From Ursus arctos (Eukaryota > Chordata > Mammalia > Carnivora > Ursidae), in NCBI RefSeq assembly GCF_023065955.2, contig NW_026622875.1, positions 7,914,501 to 7,978,500 on the forward strand: 64,000 nt of DNA, given 5' to 3'. The notes beneath the pieces are model-generated. The model was not told the origin of the DNA. It did not search any database and worked only from the letters and a program-made list of their open reading frames with translations. Numbering within the stretch: position 1 is the first letter of the stretch; each line of letters begins with the position of its first letter. Shown here piece after piece: positions 1 to 10,750 of the stretch. The position numbers were made by a program, and so were the translations under genes.

Positions 1-1645
1 CTTTCTCCTATTGCCCGTCCCCTTGTCATCGTTAATTGAGCCCGCCATTGCATCAGATAATCACATTCAGCCTCCCTGGCTCCCCCTTCACAAACCTTCT
101 TGGAAGGCCGAGCTCATGACTCATCTTTCTCTGATATGAAGTGACTCTCTGAATTCATCAATACCTGACACGGGGCTGCCCCCTGTCCCCATTAGGCCCC
201 GCATCATTGACTGGGTGCTTAATTTCAGGATTTGGTTCAGGATCATAGGAATGGTTGCAAAATTTTTGTGACATCAGGCTCTTGCAGCCCATCAGTTCAT
301 ACAGGACCCAGGAGTTAGTCCTCTAATACAGTTAGTCCTTGCCAATTCCTAGGTGAATAGCGCTTGCCTGGGAACGAACCATAAAAATGGCCACTGCTCC
401 TCCAAACCAACGTCCCCACTTTGTCTTCATAGGGTCAGGCTGCTGCGTGTTTTGGGGGCTGTCATGAGGCCATTGCCAGCCCTCCCCCCTTCTGGAAATG
501 TCTGGCCCTCTACTCTTAACTGGAATAAACCACTGCTAGTGGGGTCCTCATCCGTCTCAGCTCTGTCTCCTCTTCTCTTCCCTTGGAAAGCCACAGAATT
601 CTGAAGACTAGAGGTGAGAACCCCAAGGCCCACAGCAATGACTTCCTTCTTGTTATGGGCAGAGCCTGCACATCCAGGCTGCACTTACCCCAGACTGTCC
701 TGGCCCACGGCTGTGGTAAGTCTGGGGCCTCCACCTTTTCTGTGCATGCCTCCCGGACTCTGGACCCCTCACACACTGGGGCCTCCATTCCTCACTCCTC
801 CAGCCCCTCCCCGAAAGAATCCCTGGGTAAGTCACCCTTGAGGGATGAGAAAGTCTTATGTTTATAGGGACCACATAAGGAGCGAGTTGGCCTTGCACTC
901 AGTTCAAATTCAGTGTGTTCTCTCACTGAAGCAATGTTTTCAAAGCAATGTGCGTTCTTTATTAATAGGAGGAATACAGTTCAGCTATATTATGGTATCT
1001 GTGAAATGGTCTAGAAAACGATCCATTAGCGAGCTGAAAGCTGTCTATAATCCAGTTTTGCACGTGAGCCCAGCATTCCTCTTGACCGAGCCACGCTTCT
1101 GTCTTCCACTTGACAGAAGGCGCTGCTGGCAGTACCCGGCATGGGGTCAGACACACCCCTGGGACCCCCACTGCCGCGGAGACGGTCCTGGGACCTGGGA
1201 CCAGAAATCTGGGTTCGACTGTAATCTGTCCACCTTGGACACTGCCATCGTCTGGGAGACTCTGTCTTTCCTCAAGGGCAAAACGAGAATGGTGTGAAGG
1301 TGAAGTGACGTGACCGTTGGGAAGAACCTTGGAGACGGGTGTGCAAGAGCTGGTAGTTGAATATGAACTCCAAGCAGAATAATAAGTGATGCCATGAGCT
1401 CCAAAGGTCATACCCAGGTTGTGCAACTCTGTCAAGTGTCTCTCTCGGTTTCCAAAGACCGATATTTCCGCCCTTCAAAATCTCATTCTCTTAACTTCAA
1501 GGGTTGCCAAGCTCCTCCACACGTGACTGGGGACTGTTCCCGCTGCTCAAGTCTTACGCCTTTTGCTTCGTGTCAGACACTCGTGCCGGACACCAGAGCG
1601 GCCACTCCGCACACCCACCCTTGACTCAGAGAGGAGACGTGAGGA
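1..1645. other. Unique noncoding DNA
   Basis: No interspersed repeat or convincing exon is recognised. The first 240 bases hold several homeodomain-type cores (TTAATTGA near 32, TTAATTTC near 220) in clean unique sequence and could be a conserved element. Two overlapping open frames on opposite strands around 845-1435 have no family features and read as chance frames. Confidence 0.5.
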
Positions 1646-1788
1646 GCTTTGCCAGATTTAGCAAATGCAAATACAGGATATCAGTCAAATCTGACTTTCA
1701 GTTGAATGACAAATATTTGCACATTCTTAGAATTAGAAAAATGACTCATTGTTTATCTGAAAGTCGGAGTTAACTGGGCGTCAGGTAG
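1646..1788. mobile_element. Palindromic DNA-transposon remnant, copy 1
   Basis: The left part (TTTGCCAGATTTAGCAAAT, followed by a 'tacaggat' block) and the right part (GTTTATCTGAAAGTC, then 'aactgggcgtcaggt') are imperfect inverted complements of each other. I recall this arrangement from a short non-autonomous mammalian element that is nearly one long palindrome. A second copy lies at 29290-29440. The exact family name was not recalled. Confidence 0.55.
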
Positions 1789-2029
1789 TTCGTGTCAGCC
1801 CTAGGCACAGAGTGTGTTCGTACCATGTCGTCAGGACAGTGTCATTGGAGCCACTGAATGATAAAGCTCTCTTCAACCCTGAGCAGATTCAGGACGTTTT
1901 GGGGGTCAGCCTTGTGTCTCCTCTATTATTCATTCCTTGGTTAGGACATGCCAGCAGCTGGAGCCTTCCTTTCAGTCCAGGGTGCCCTGTCGAGCAGGGA
2001 GTTAGTTCCCCTTCCCCCAGGAACAGCCC

Positions 2030-2330
2030 CTAGCCAGTGAGGGGTGGAAGTTGGAGGATCAATACCTCAGCCTTTTCGTCCCTGGGTGAGGGCAATACAT
2101 CGGAGGTGGGGGTTCTCTTCTACACTGTCCCCAAGTTCTGCAGGGAGACGGAGCCCCGAATGCCCACAGGGGTAACCATGAGCAGTGCACCCCTTAGAGG
2201 CTTCTCGCTTCCCTCCTCTGTCTCATTTTGTCACTCTCCTAACAGTGCTACCTGGGCCACCTCCCAAATAAACTCCCTGCCCAGAGATCTATGACTCAAG
2301 GCTGGCTTTTGCAGGCCCCCACCTAAGACA
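2030..2330 (+). mobile_element. Possible 3' end of an ancient LTR
   Basis: The segment ends with 'cacctcccaaataaactccc' and then a 'ctcaaggctggcttttgcagg' block. This resembles the polyadenylation end of old mammalian LTRs, where AATAAA is followed by 'tctcagggtctgc'. The upstream limit cannot be set by eye, and no partner LTR or internal region is visible. Confidence 0.3.
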
Positions 2331-2762
2331 AAGCTGAACGTTCTTTCTCTCTCTCACTACAGGCTCTCCAGCAGCCTCAGCCCTCAGAAATCACCAAAGG
2401 TTAAACTCATAGCGTGCTTCCAGAAATACAGAACCAGGAACCCAAGAATGATATCAGGAGTCCTAACACACTGGTTGCCGAGGTCTGTAGAGACCCCAAG
2501 AACCAAAGGAGACACTCGTGGGAGAAAAGCTCAGCCTTGCTCTCCTGTTACCAACCTACCAAACCAGGAGCCAGTGTTCTGTGTTCGTGGAAGAAGGATG
2601 GCATCCCACGTCCTGTCCTGTCCTTCTGGGAAGTTAACCCTGCAGCCCAGTCACAGATCATCACTGCCAAGACGATATGCTCTCCAGGAGCTGTCCTGTG
2701 AGAAGGTTCCAGGGTCTGGGGGTTTCAGCTGTCCTAAGCCACTGGGAAAGGCAAGGGTTTGA
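2331..2762 (+). other. Unique DNA with a strong 3' splice-site look-alike
   Basis: A pyrimidine run (ttctttctctctctcac) ends in TACAG at 2358-2362, a good acceptor sequence. An open frame of about 95 codons follows from 2414. No branch point, donor or protein similarity supports an exon, so this is noted only. Confidence 0.25.
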
Positions 2763-2955
2763 AGCCAGAGCAATCTGGGCTTAAATCTTGGTCTGCCACG
2801 ACCTACCTGTGAGCCCGGGTAATAACCTCTGCTGGCTCACCTACAAAATGGAGGAATGATGACTCTTTCAGGGGAATTCCGTGAAATAATGTATGTTGGG
2901 GCCAAACGCTGTCAGTGTGTCAGGGCCAAATGTGCGGCAGTCAGTAAATTACTCC
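2763..2955 (+). mobile_element. MIR SINE
   Basis: The order is that of sense MIR: 'aatctgggcttaaatcttgg', a 'cctgtgagcccgggtaat' block, 'cacctacaaaatggaggaat', then 'gtgaaataatgtatgt'. It is old and diverged, with no visible target-site duplication. Confidence 0.7.
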
Positions 2956-3669
2956 TTCCCGATTGCGATGTACCAGTAAAACCGAGGGGACAAGAGCGTG
3001 CACTGGTATAAGGCTGTCTGTGCTTGTAGCCTTCGCAGGCCCTGTCTCTCACTCGGGCTGGAAGTCAGGCAGAGACCTTGTTAATTGATTCAGCAACCTT
3101 GACCTGCTCGGCTCGTCCGCCCACCTTGCCTTTCTCGTGGTTATCAAGAAGGTTCTGCAAAGACTGCCACCAGGAAGGCCGCGCAGCCTCACTCTAGAGC
3201 AGACCACACCAGTAATTTGCTGTGATGGATAGCGTGCCTCGAACTGCCTGTGTAATTGTGGTGAGCAGCCAGAGCCGTGGAGCCGCCGTGTTTAGGAAAC
3301 TCAGACGCGCAGGGAACACGGCGCTGCCGAAGCCACAGTCATTCCAAAATTAGACCTTTCCTCTCCTCCATCATTACACGGGTAAGCAGTCAGAACACTT
3401 CCTGAATACGAACCACAGATCAGAAGTGATTTATGGAAACATCCACATGTGTGTGGATGGGTGGCAGAGGGAGGGAGAGAGCCTCGGAGTTGGCCCCAGA
3501 CCTGGCCGCCACTCTGCACGTCTCTGCTCAGACCAGGCACCTCAGCCGCAGCTCTAGCAGAATGATGACTGCCCCTCTACTGCAGGGACAGGGAAGGGCC
3601 ACCGTCTGCTGAGGACAAGAAATGTGAAGTTCTTTCAGTTCACAGCCTGGCCAGACCATAAGCCCCCTC
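2956..3669. other. Unique noncoding DNA
   Basis: No repeat or exon is recognised. The minus-strand frame at 3301-3540 shows no family features. Confidence 0.4.
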
Positions 3670-3955
3670 GCCGTGCATGTTAATAGCTCCGATGTCCTGG
3701 GTCCTGCCCTGAGGCACTGATTCAGTGGGTCTAGCCTGGGGCCCTGGCATCTGTGCCTAGCAGGCTACCTCGCTGAGCGGTTCTCAAACTGGGGCTGTAC
3801 GGTAGAGTCACTGGGGAGCTTGCAAGTATCCTGATGCCCAGGCCCCATCCCAGACCGGCGAAATCAGAGCTGCTGGCTGTGGGACCCAGGGACCTGGGCT
3901 TTTTAAAGAGCTCCAGGTGATGCCAATGTGTGATCCTGTTTGAGACTCAATGCCC
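3670..3955 (+). mobile_element. MER5-type hAT remnants, nested or tandem
   Basis: 3778-3950 follows the MER5 plan: 'gcggttctcaaactgggg', 'gagtcactggggagctt', 'gatgcccaggccccatccca', 'gggctttttaaagagctcc', 'aggtgatgccaatgtg' and a closing 'gtttgaga'. 3670-3776 looks like a second internal MER5 fragment ('ctgattcagtgggtctagcc'). These are short non-autonomous hAT-Charlie elements without coding capacity. Confidence 0.65.
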
Positions 3956-5395
3956 AGATAACTTGTAAATCAGACACATTTGGGAAATACAAGTTCAGGG
4001 ACAAAAGCCTAACGAGGAGAACCAAGTGCTTTATTTATTTGTCATCAGCAAACTGTAATTCAGACCCCTGATGGCTTCGGCAGATAAAATCGTGTTGTGG
4101 GGGCTGATTCCCAGCAGTTGTTCTGAAACCAGGCTGATCCTCAGACTCCCCAAGTTTATACATTTTTCTAATGCAGTTTCCTGGATGTCAACTCCCATCG
4201 CTAAATACTTTTTAAAGGTCCCAGGGGTCATTTGGGTGCTCCTCAGGATCTGGGAACCAGTGGCTTCAGAGAATTTATAAACGGTTGAATCTTTTGATTT
4301 ATAATTATGTAGGAGACATGAGGGTTTGAGCCGCAAGGAAATTTAATGGTGACTGAGCATTTCTAGGCATATTTTTATTTTTTTAAATTTTTGTTTAAAA
4401 AAAAAAAGATGTTTGTTTGATGACTAGAAAACCTAAAATAGATGCCATGCTCTATATTTCTAATTTGGTGTTTCCTTAACTCTTGCGTCCTCACATAGAA
4501 GGCGTGGTAAGGCAGCTCCGCCGCTCAAGCTGATTTCCCCATTTCGGTGCCGCTTCTAGAAAGCAAGAAAAGGCTCGAATCTCCTCCCTTCCCTGTCCAA
4601 TCATCACAACCAGGGAAAAAAGTTACCAAATCGGGCGATCCGAGAGATCCCCAGAATCGTCTCCTGGGCGCCCTTGCAGGCCAGGTGTTTCGTGGGAGCG
4701 CGCCCCCTGGCGACAGCGTATGGAATAATTTTTGATGAGGGCGCCAGGCGGGCCTTTGTGCTGCCTCCTCCAGTGGTCGGGGTGTGCGAGAGGCTTGGCT
4801 TTATCTCAGTCAGGCTTCTCTGAGCCACGCATTTCTCCGCGAGTCTCCCGAATTTTATTTTCAGCCCTGCCAAGGGCAGATTAAATGGCTACATGAATGG
4901 GAAAATGCAGGAGGCTTTGAAACAGATGGTTGGCTGTGCAGGCTCAGTGACTTGCCAGGCCCTGGATTGTGCTGCCATATGAATGAAAATCCCACCGTGG
5001 CTGGGTTTTTATTTCTCCAACCTATGGATGACAGCCGCTCCCTGGTCCCCCTGGCAGAGCGGCCTGGAGCAGTTACCTGCTATTATTTGCCTCCCATCAG
5101 GGCTCAGCTTCTCGGCTCTCTGGATTTTCCTGGTTCCTTTCTCTGAAAAGGAGTGCCATTCTAGACTAATTTCCTGATGGTGTAAATGATTTAGCAGGGC
5201 TGATGAATATCAATAGAGCTGCAGATGGGCTTAAGGGTCCTAATGAATGTGACAGTCACCAGTGCCAAATATTTTTCCAACTTGCATTTAGGATGAAAAC
5301 AAGCTTGAATAGTGCCCACAAAGGTTACTTCTTTAATTATGCATTATACATTTTAAAGTCAGTAGACAGGTGTCAGCAAATTATGTCACAGATGA
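3956..5395. other. Unique DNA, possibly conserved, around a CTCF-like site
   Basis: Apart from an A/T-rich stretch near 4370-4410, no repeat is recognised. 4500-5270 is less AT-rich than its surroundings, contains CpGs near 4640-4760 and many short ATGAAT and TAAT motifs after 4900, and includes the CTCF-like motif at 4697-4716. Open frames here (for example 4784-5146) are not convincing exons. Confidence 0.45.
4697..4716 (-). promoter_or_regulatory. CTCF-like binding motif (minus orientation)
   Basis: The plus strand reads AGCGCGCCCCCTGGCGACAG. The core GCGCCCCCTGGCG matches the reverse complement of the CTCF core CCACCAGGGGGCGC at nearly all strong positions. Occupancy cannot be judged from sequence alone. 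Confidence 0.55.
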
Positions 5396-5590
5396 GAAGC
5401 TGTGTACAGGGCCATGCGCCGAATGCTCGGGAGCCACGGAGCCCTGGGTTCAAATCCCAGCTCTGCGCCTAACAAGCTGTGTGAATTTGAACAGGTTATG
5501 TAATTTCTCAAAACTTGATTGCAAAATGCAGATAATAACACTTGCCCTGCCCTGAGGCATTTTAAAAATAACGAGCATGGGGACATGTAG
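5396..5590 (+). mobile_element. MIR SINE
   Basis: Clear sense MIR: 'gagccctgggttcaaatccc', 'agctctgcgcctaacaagct', 'gtgtgaatttgaacaggtta', 'tgtaatttctc', then 'gcagataataacacttgccc'. The tRNA-like B box (GGTTCAAATCC) is still visible, but this is a SINE rather than a tRNA gene. Confidence 0.8.
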
Positions 5591-5595
5591 CATGA

Positions 5596-5665
5596 GCGGC
5601 ATTCATAACTCAACAAATAATTATTATGTCCTACGATGTAGAAAGGGGCGCACTGCATGTTGGGG
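5596..5665 (-). mobile_element. Short L2 3'-end fragment (antisense)
   Basis: 'cattcataactcaacaaata' followed by 'attattatgtcc' is the antisense form of the L2 3' terminus (TTCATTCAACAAATATTTATTGAG...). It is short and diverged. Confidence 0.4.
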
Positions 5666-5898
5666 AGTCAGAAGATTCTGGACACTCATAGGTGAAGGAA
5701 ATAACTAGATCAATGGTATGCCAAGGGCAGGACAGAAAGACACCCCACCCCACCCCCACCCAGGCCTCAGACAATAGGGGTGATTGCAGAGAATTTAAAA
5801 ACAATAACCAAGCTGACCAAAAGTTGATCTGCTTTTTATTATCAACATGTTCCAACAATTCTAAACAATATCAGTGTTAAGATACTCTTTCCCCCAAC

Positions 5899-5939
5899 AA
5901 CTTAGACAACAAAAAAAAAATCGCTTGTTGGTCTAAGTT
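5899..5939. repeat. Hairpin-forming inverted repeat
   Basis: The left arm AACTTAGACAACAA (5899-5912) pairs with the right arm TTGTTGGTCTAAGTT (5925-5939) with one bulged base. The loop is 12 nt (A8TCGC). At 14 bp the stem is too short for a canonical miRNA precursor. Confidence 0.7.
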
Positions 5940-6829
5940 CTAGAGAGCTATTGTGGTTATTATTGGGTATTAATACTATATATGTAAGCTTTGGAGTATC
6001 TCATTTTTTGAATTATTCTTCCTCTAATAAACATACATCGTATTCTATCTGGAAGATAATTGGAAGAGCTACCGATTATACAACGGGCCTCCCCCCACCC
6101 CAACATACCTGGGCTCAGCCCTAGGAGTTGGTTCTGGAGCAAGTTTGCAACCATTGGAAATTGTTGGAGCAACTGATTCCAGAGCAGGTTTTGCCTCCGA
6201 CCCTGGTGGTAGCACCTTTTCCTGCACTTGAACAGTAGATTTAGAACAAACAATAGCTGCTCAGTGACTGCAAAACCAAACATATGAAGATCTTTGAAGT
6301 ATATCAGTTCTGTCATTTATGGGTAACCTCTTAGAGATTCTGTGTTTTAAATTGAAAATAAGGAAACTGAACGAGGTATAATATTTTGTTTGGCAAGTGT
6401 ACATTTTAGTTCGTACCTGCCATGTACTGAATTCAAATTACCTTTAAATTTGCAATTCACTCTTCTTTTCAAATTATTATTTAAATTGTTAATTATTTGC
6501 TTTAAAACTAAAGAACGAATTAAGAAAATAATGATTATTGCTGATGATTAACGTGATAGTTACTGAAAATAATTTTATCATATAGAGAAGGGAGTGTTAA
6601 ACAAGGATTGTTTCCAAATGTCAAATGCGCGAGGTACCTCACTGCAATGAATTACATGGTTCATTTTGTAAAGATTGTAAATTGACATCAGTGATGGTCC
6701 TTCCTCTTCCAACATGGCCCTACTCGAAGACAGAAGTTCATGATGGAAGAAATAAGATGTCTGTAGTCTTCCTGAAGATCTGACTCTGGGGCCCTTTGTA
6801 TATGTCAAGCCTGGAGCTGGCATCTTACA
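5940..6829. other. AT-rich unique DNA
   Basis: No repeat family or exon is recognised. 6320-6580 is strongly AT-rich. A minus frame at 5960-6316 (118 codons) has no recognisable domain. Confidence 0.4.
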
Positions 6830-6985
6830 GGCATTATTTCGACTTCCCAATGGTACAGTGAGATGCGTAGGATTATCCCAATTTAAACAATGAAGAAATT
6901 GAGGCTGGGAGTGACACGGCTGGAGTTGACACCATGGATTACCTGGTTCTGAAACTTGTTCTCTTAATCACCGTGCCATCAAAAG
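6830..6985 (-). mobile_element. MIR SINE (antisense)
   Basis: 'tatcccaatttaaacaatga', 'agaaattgaggctgggagtg', 'acacggctgg' and 'cttaatcaccgtgccat' follow the reverse complement of MIR (...CCCATTTTACAGATGAGGAAACTGAGGC...). No target-site duplication is seen. Confidence 0.65.
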
Positions 6986-7715
6986 GAGGGATGCTAATGC
7001 TGACATTTCAATTCTTGACTAGATTGCTGGAGAGACTTTAGGACAATGAGATGCTGGACTCGGCTTGTCTAAACAACCGTGCAGTTAGACAAGACACTCA
7101 TGCTCCTCAAATCCAATTGGTCTCCAAGCTGAAATGCAGCACGGGAATTATGGAGAGAATGAAGCTGAGCCCCTGAGAAATTCTTGCACTTACAATCACA
7201 CAACTATTACTGGACCGAGAAACCAGGTTTCTGTCCACCTACACCATGCCACCACTGGGCCCAAATTATACACAATAAGCTCTTTCCCTTTCCAATTCTT
7301 CACTCTCTTAATTCCATGGGTTTCTGCTTGGAAAGGGGAGACTCTGGCTGCATGACGCTTTAGCTTTGAGGGAGCAGGATGGCAATGCCGCCGATAGAAA
7401 GGAGAAGGGTGTGGACCACAAATAGTGCAGGTACCTTGGCTGGGATGACTTGGGGTATCTACTACTCTCCTTGGGCTATACTGTTCAACTTCCCAGACAC
7501 TGCTTGCTACACCTGGAGAAAGCCTCACCTTTCCTTTCCATGTAGAAACACAGGAGGGGCCTATGTGGAACCATGCTCTTCTTTTCTTGAGTTGCTTGGT
7601 CCTAAGAGGTTTTACAACTTTCTTGCAGCCCAGTTCATCTGCCTGGCTTTAGAGAATTCATATTATCTGCCAGCAAGTCTGTTTCTCCATGGAGAAAATA
7701 TGAGCCCCTAGCTTA
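6986..7715. other. Unique noncoding DNA
   Basis: No repeat is recognised. Open frames at 7134-7355 (+), 7196-7528 (-) and 7379-7711 (+) overlap one another on both strands and have no domain features. Confidence 0.4.
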
Positions 7716-7845
7716 ATTTCCAAACGTCAAATGCATATGCCCCAGATGCTCTGATTTGGTAGGTCCGAGTGGGGCCCTTGAACCTGCATTTGCAGTGAAG
7801 GTTGTTGCAGGCATTCTCTTGACTCCACTTTGAGATGCTCCGAAA
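7716..7845 (+). mobile_element. MER5-type fragment
   Basis: 'tgctctgatttggtaggtcc', then 'gagtggggccc' and 'gaacctgcatttgcag', closing with 'actttgaga', match the middle and 3' end of MER5. Confidence 0.55.
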
Positions 7846-9047
7846 CAACAACATTGTCCTTCCGTTCTTCCCAGCTCTTTAGGGATGACGGGTCCTCGGT
7901 AAATGTCGCTGATTGAAAATTTAGGCCATTTTTATCCCTCTACTGCACATTTACACTATCTGGAAAATTCCATGACTACCTCGGAATAGACTTATTTTAA
8001 TGAACACGGATGTTGATTCCAAAGGCCCTCCCTCTCAGACATCATTCACAGTCTTTTGTTGTTGTTGTTGTTTTAAAGGATCCAAAGGTTCTGTGTTAAA
8101 GAAGTTGCTTAATCAGCAATCTGATTTAGAAAAGCATTGGCAACTTTTATTTCATTAACACCTCACATTAACTGTTAGGAAATAGATTGAAAGGTAGAGT
8201 AAGAAATCATAATCCATTTGTAGGTACTTTTATCAACAAAAAAGATCTTGCTTAGGAAAAAAAAAAATGGATTTCCCTTTCCTGATACTATAAAGTCCTA
8301 ATGTTTGCAATGTCCAAAAAAGAGAGAGAGAGAGAGAGAGAGAGATGATTAGCAAGATTCGGACAACCTGAAGTCAAAGGAAACCCAACAGTCATTTCTG
8401 CAATAATGAGGCCTCCCAAGCATGATAGAGGCGGCAGGAACTGGAATCGGATAGAGTCTAGGAAATCTAGGGTATTCTCTTAGAATACAAAAAATAAATA
8501 AAATCCTAGGGTTCTTCCTTCAGTTTTTGTGACAGTCATTATTTTTACACTTACCCCAAAGTTTTAGAAGATGAGTAAAACAATAGGAAGCATATGTTTC
8601 TCTAACATCTGTCACCAGTTTGTGAGACCAAAAAAGAAAAAAAAAATTAACAGAGGACTTGGTGATTTGCTCTACAAGTTAATACAGGGCATCGGCCAAG
8701 GTCTTTACCAATTATTATAGCACCTCCTAGCATGAATGGACTGCTGGAGGGTTTTACCATTATTTTCAAGAAATTCGGGTTGGAAACCCATCTGTCGTAT
8801 GTGACTTCATCCTCAAATTATGGTACGACCTGAAACTGAGCCACTTGGGAGTTTCGTGAGCAAAAGTAACCCTCCTTCCTGTTTTAAAGGGATTTCACCT
8901 GGAAGCTAAGGCAAGCCATTCTAAACCAACCATCTGTGTGGGTCTCATTTTAAAATGAGGGTAATTTAAAATTCAAATCTCTCAAGGGCCGTCTTTATCA
9001 TGCTCTTCCAATCATGTCCTGTCTAAAACTCTCTGAACTTTGCATCT
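7846..9047. other. AT-rich unique DNA with simple repeats
   Basis: Contains a (GTT)n patch near 8056-8072, the (AG)n run at 8321-8345 and A-rich tracts near 8258 and 8636. No transposon or exon is recognised. Confidence 0.45.
8321..8345. repeat. (AG)n microsatellite
   Basis: An uninterrupted AG run of about 12 units follows an A6 tract. Confidence 0.9.
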
Positions 9048-9233
9048 AAATTTCTTAGAGGTTGGATCCCTGGGTGGCTCAGTCGGTTAAGCATCTGCCT
9101 TCAGCTCAGCTCATGATCCCGGGGTCCTGGGATCAAGCCCCACATTGGGCTCCCTGCTCAGAGGCGAGTCTGCTTCTCCCTCCGTCTGCCGCTCCCCCTG
9201 CTTATGCTCTCTGTCAATAAATAAATTAAATCA

Positions 9234-9268
<35 letters not shown>

Positions 9269-9281
9269 ATTCCTTAGAGGT
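9048..9281 (+). mobile_element. Carnivoran Can-SINE with target-site duplication
   Basis: The tRNA-Lys-derived head 'ccctgggtggctcagtcggt' carries the A box and is followed by a B-box block near 9130, a 'ctccctctgtctgcc'-like pyrimidine segment and an AAAT-rich tail (9226-9266). The flanks are near-identical: AAATTTCTTAGAGGT (9048-9062) and AAATTCCTTAGAGGT (9267-9281). The SINE body is therefore 9063-9266. It carries pol III promoter boxes but no protein. Confidence 0.92.
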
Positions 9282-10084
9282 GCTGCTGTCCTTGAAATAG
9301 CAAAGATATGTTTCCTGGTCATCTGCTGGGCTCGGTCTCAATTTATTCTGCCCAAGTAAGGAGTCAGATTAGGACCAAACACATACCTTGAAAAGAACAT
9401 CTCTAAATCCCAAGGTAAAAGAGTGAAGACAATATAACATTTTCATTTCCCCTGATGTTAAAGAATATTCTGAAGATGCCAGTTTAAAAATAGAGTGACT
9501 AAAACTTAAACAGATTTACATTTTTCAACATGAACCGCAGTGGGAACAAAAATAGAAGAAAAATCAACTTCAGGACATAATTTCCTTGGCCCTCAATTTC
9601 TCTAGATCGGATCTCCTACAGAGTGGGGGAAATAGCTTTCTTCATAAGAAACACTGGCTAACTTAATTTTTTTCCACAAGTAATGCTGGATGTGAAGCTC
9701 TCTGTCACCCACAGTTTCAGGAAAAAAGAAAATGGAACACAGGAACATTATCTTGTGTTTACATTTCATGATGACTTGTTCTTCAATTTACTTAAATTTA
9801 CAGACAAAACAGCCCTTTGGCAATTCGTTCATCCAAAGCAATGAATTGTTCCCACAGTAGACCAAAAATTAAGTGGTTCCAAAAGACTGTATTTTTATTC
9901 AGGCTTTTAAAATGAACCCCAAATGGATGTGGAGTCTTATGGGGTGTGTCCCTCTTCCTTGAAGCTATCAAACCCAATCTTGCTTTTCTCTGATGTTTGT
10001 AGATATCAGAGCAGTACCAGAGGCCTTGTTCAGACACACCTGCAGGCTCTCCCTGTCTGTGAAGTTCCAGCCCTGGGCTGGTGG
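9282..10084. other. Unique noncoding DNA
   Basis: No repeat or exon is recognised in this moderately AT-rich stretch. Confidence 0.4.
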
Positions 10085-10640
10085 AAATCACAGCAGGCTG
10101 GGGCTCAAGGGATTCATCTCAGGCTTCTGCTTCATCTGTATGACTCTGTGTGAACCATTTAACCTTAGTGTCCGCATCTGTAAAATGGGGAGATTGGCTC
10201 CTGAACCATTTAACCTTAGTGTCCGCATCTGTAAAATGGGGAGATTGGCTCCTGAACCATTTAACCTTAGTGTCTACATCTGTAAAATGGGGAGATTGGC
10301 TCCTGAACCATTTAACCTTACTGTCCGCATCTGTAAAATGGGGAGATTGGCTCCTGAACCATTTAACCTTAGTGTCTACATCTGTAAAATGGGGAGATTG
10401 GCTCCTGAACCATTTAACCTTACTGTCCGCATCTGTAAAATGGGGAGATTGGCTCCTGAACCATTTAACCTTAGTATCCGCATCTGTAAAATGGGGAGAT
10501 TGGCTCCTGAACCATTTAACCTTACTGTCCGCATCTGTAAAATGGGGAGATTGGCTCACTCCTTTCAGCTCTACCTTTCTAGGTTGTGTGCACATCACTT
10601 GCAAAGTGCCTTCACTGGTCAAAAGAAAGATCCAAGCCTC
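10085..10640 (+). mobile_element. MIR SINE expanded by an internal minisatellite
   Basis: 'cttctgcttcatctgtatga' and 'ctctgtgtgaaccatttaac' match the MIR block CTAGCTGTGTGACCTTGG...TTAACC, and 'catctgtaaaatgggga' is the MIR core. After the array, 'ctctacctttctaggttgtg' corresponds to MIR CCTACCTCATAGGGTTGTG. The two MIR halves therefore flank the array, showing that the repeat unit arose inside this MIR. Confidence 0.7.
10151..10557 (+). repeat. 51-bp minisatellite, 8 units
   Basis: Eight head-to-tail units begin at 10151, 10202, 10253, 10304, 10355, 10406, 10457 and 10508 (the last is 50 bp). The units differ at three places: CTTAG or CTTAC, TCCGC or TCTAC, and one GTATCC. Units 3-4 and 5-6 share the same alternating variants, which indicates a 102-bp dimer duplication. 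Because 51 is a multiple of 3, at least three frames over both strands stay open and encode 17-residue repeats such as EPFNLSVRICKMGRLAP. Nothing suggests that they are translated. Confidence 0.97.
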
Positions 10641-10750
10641 CAAATAACAGGAACTTACATGATTTATAAAGATAATAGCTAACATTCCCTGAGGCCCTGT
10701 GACGTGCCAAACAAAATGCTAAGTGCTTTGTACTTACCACGCTATTGGAA
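10641..10750 (-). mobile_element. MIR 3' fragment (antisense)
   Basis: 'gtgacgtgccaaacaaaatg' followed by 'ctaagtgctttgtacttac' corresponds to the antisense MIR end (ATGTGCCAGGCACTGTGCTAAGCGCTTTACAT). Confidence 0.5.

Noticed and set aside
845..1435. Frames of 150 codons (plus) and 157 codons (minus) overlapping each other
   Set aside because: Overlapping frames on both strands without domains, splice context or biased codons; treated as chance.
5440..5470. tRNA-like B box (GGTTCAAATCC)
   Set aside because: It is the tRNA-derived head of a MIR; no cloverleaf can be completed.
10151..10557. Regularly spaced repeats suggesting a CRISPR array or a repeat protein gene
   Set aside because: Units are contiguous without spacers, derive from a MIR, lie in a mammalian genome, and stay open in several frames only because 51 is divisible by 3.
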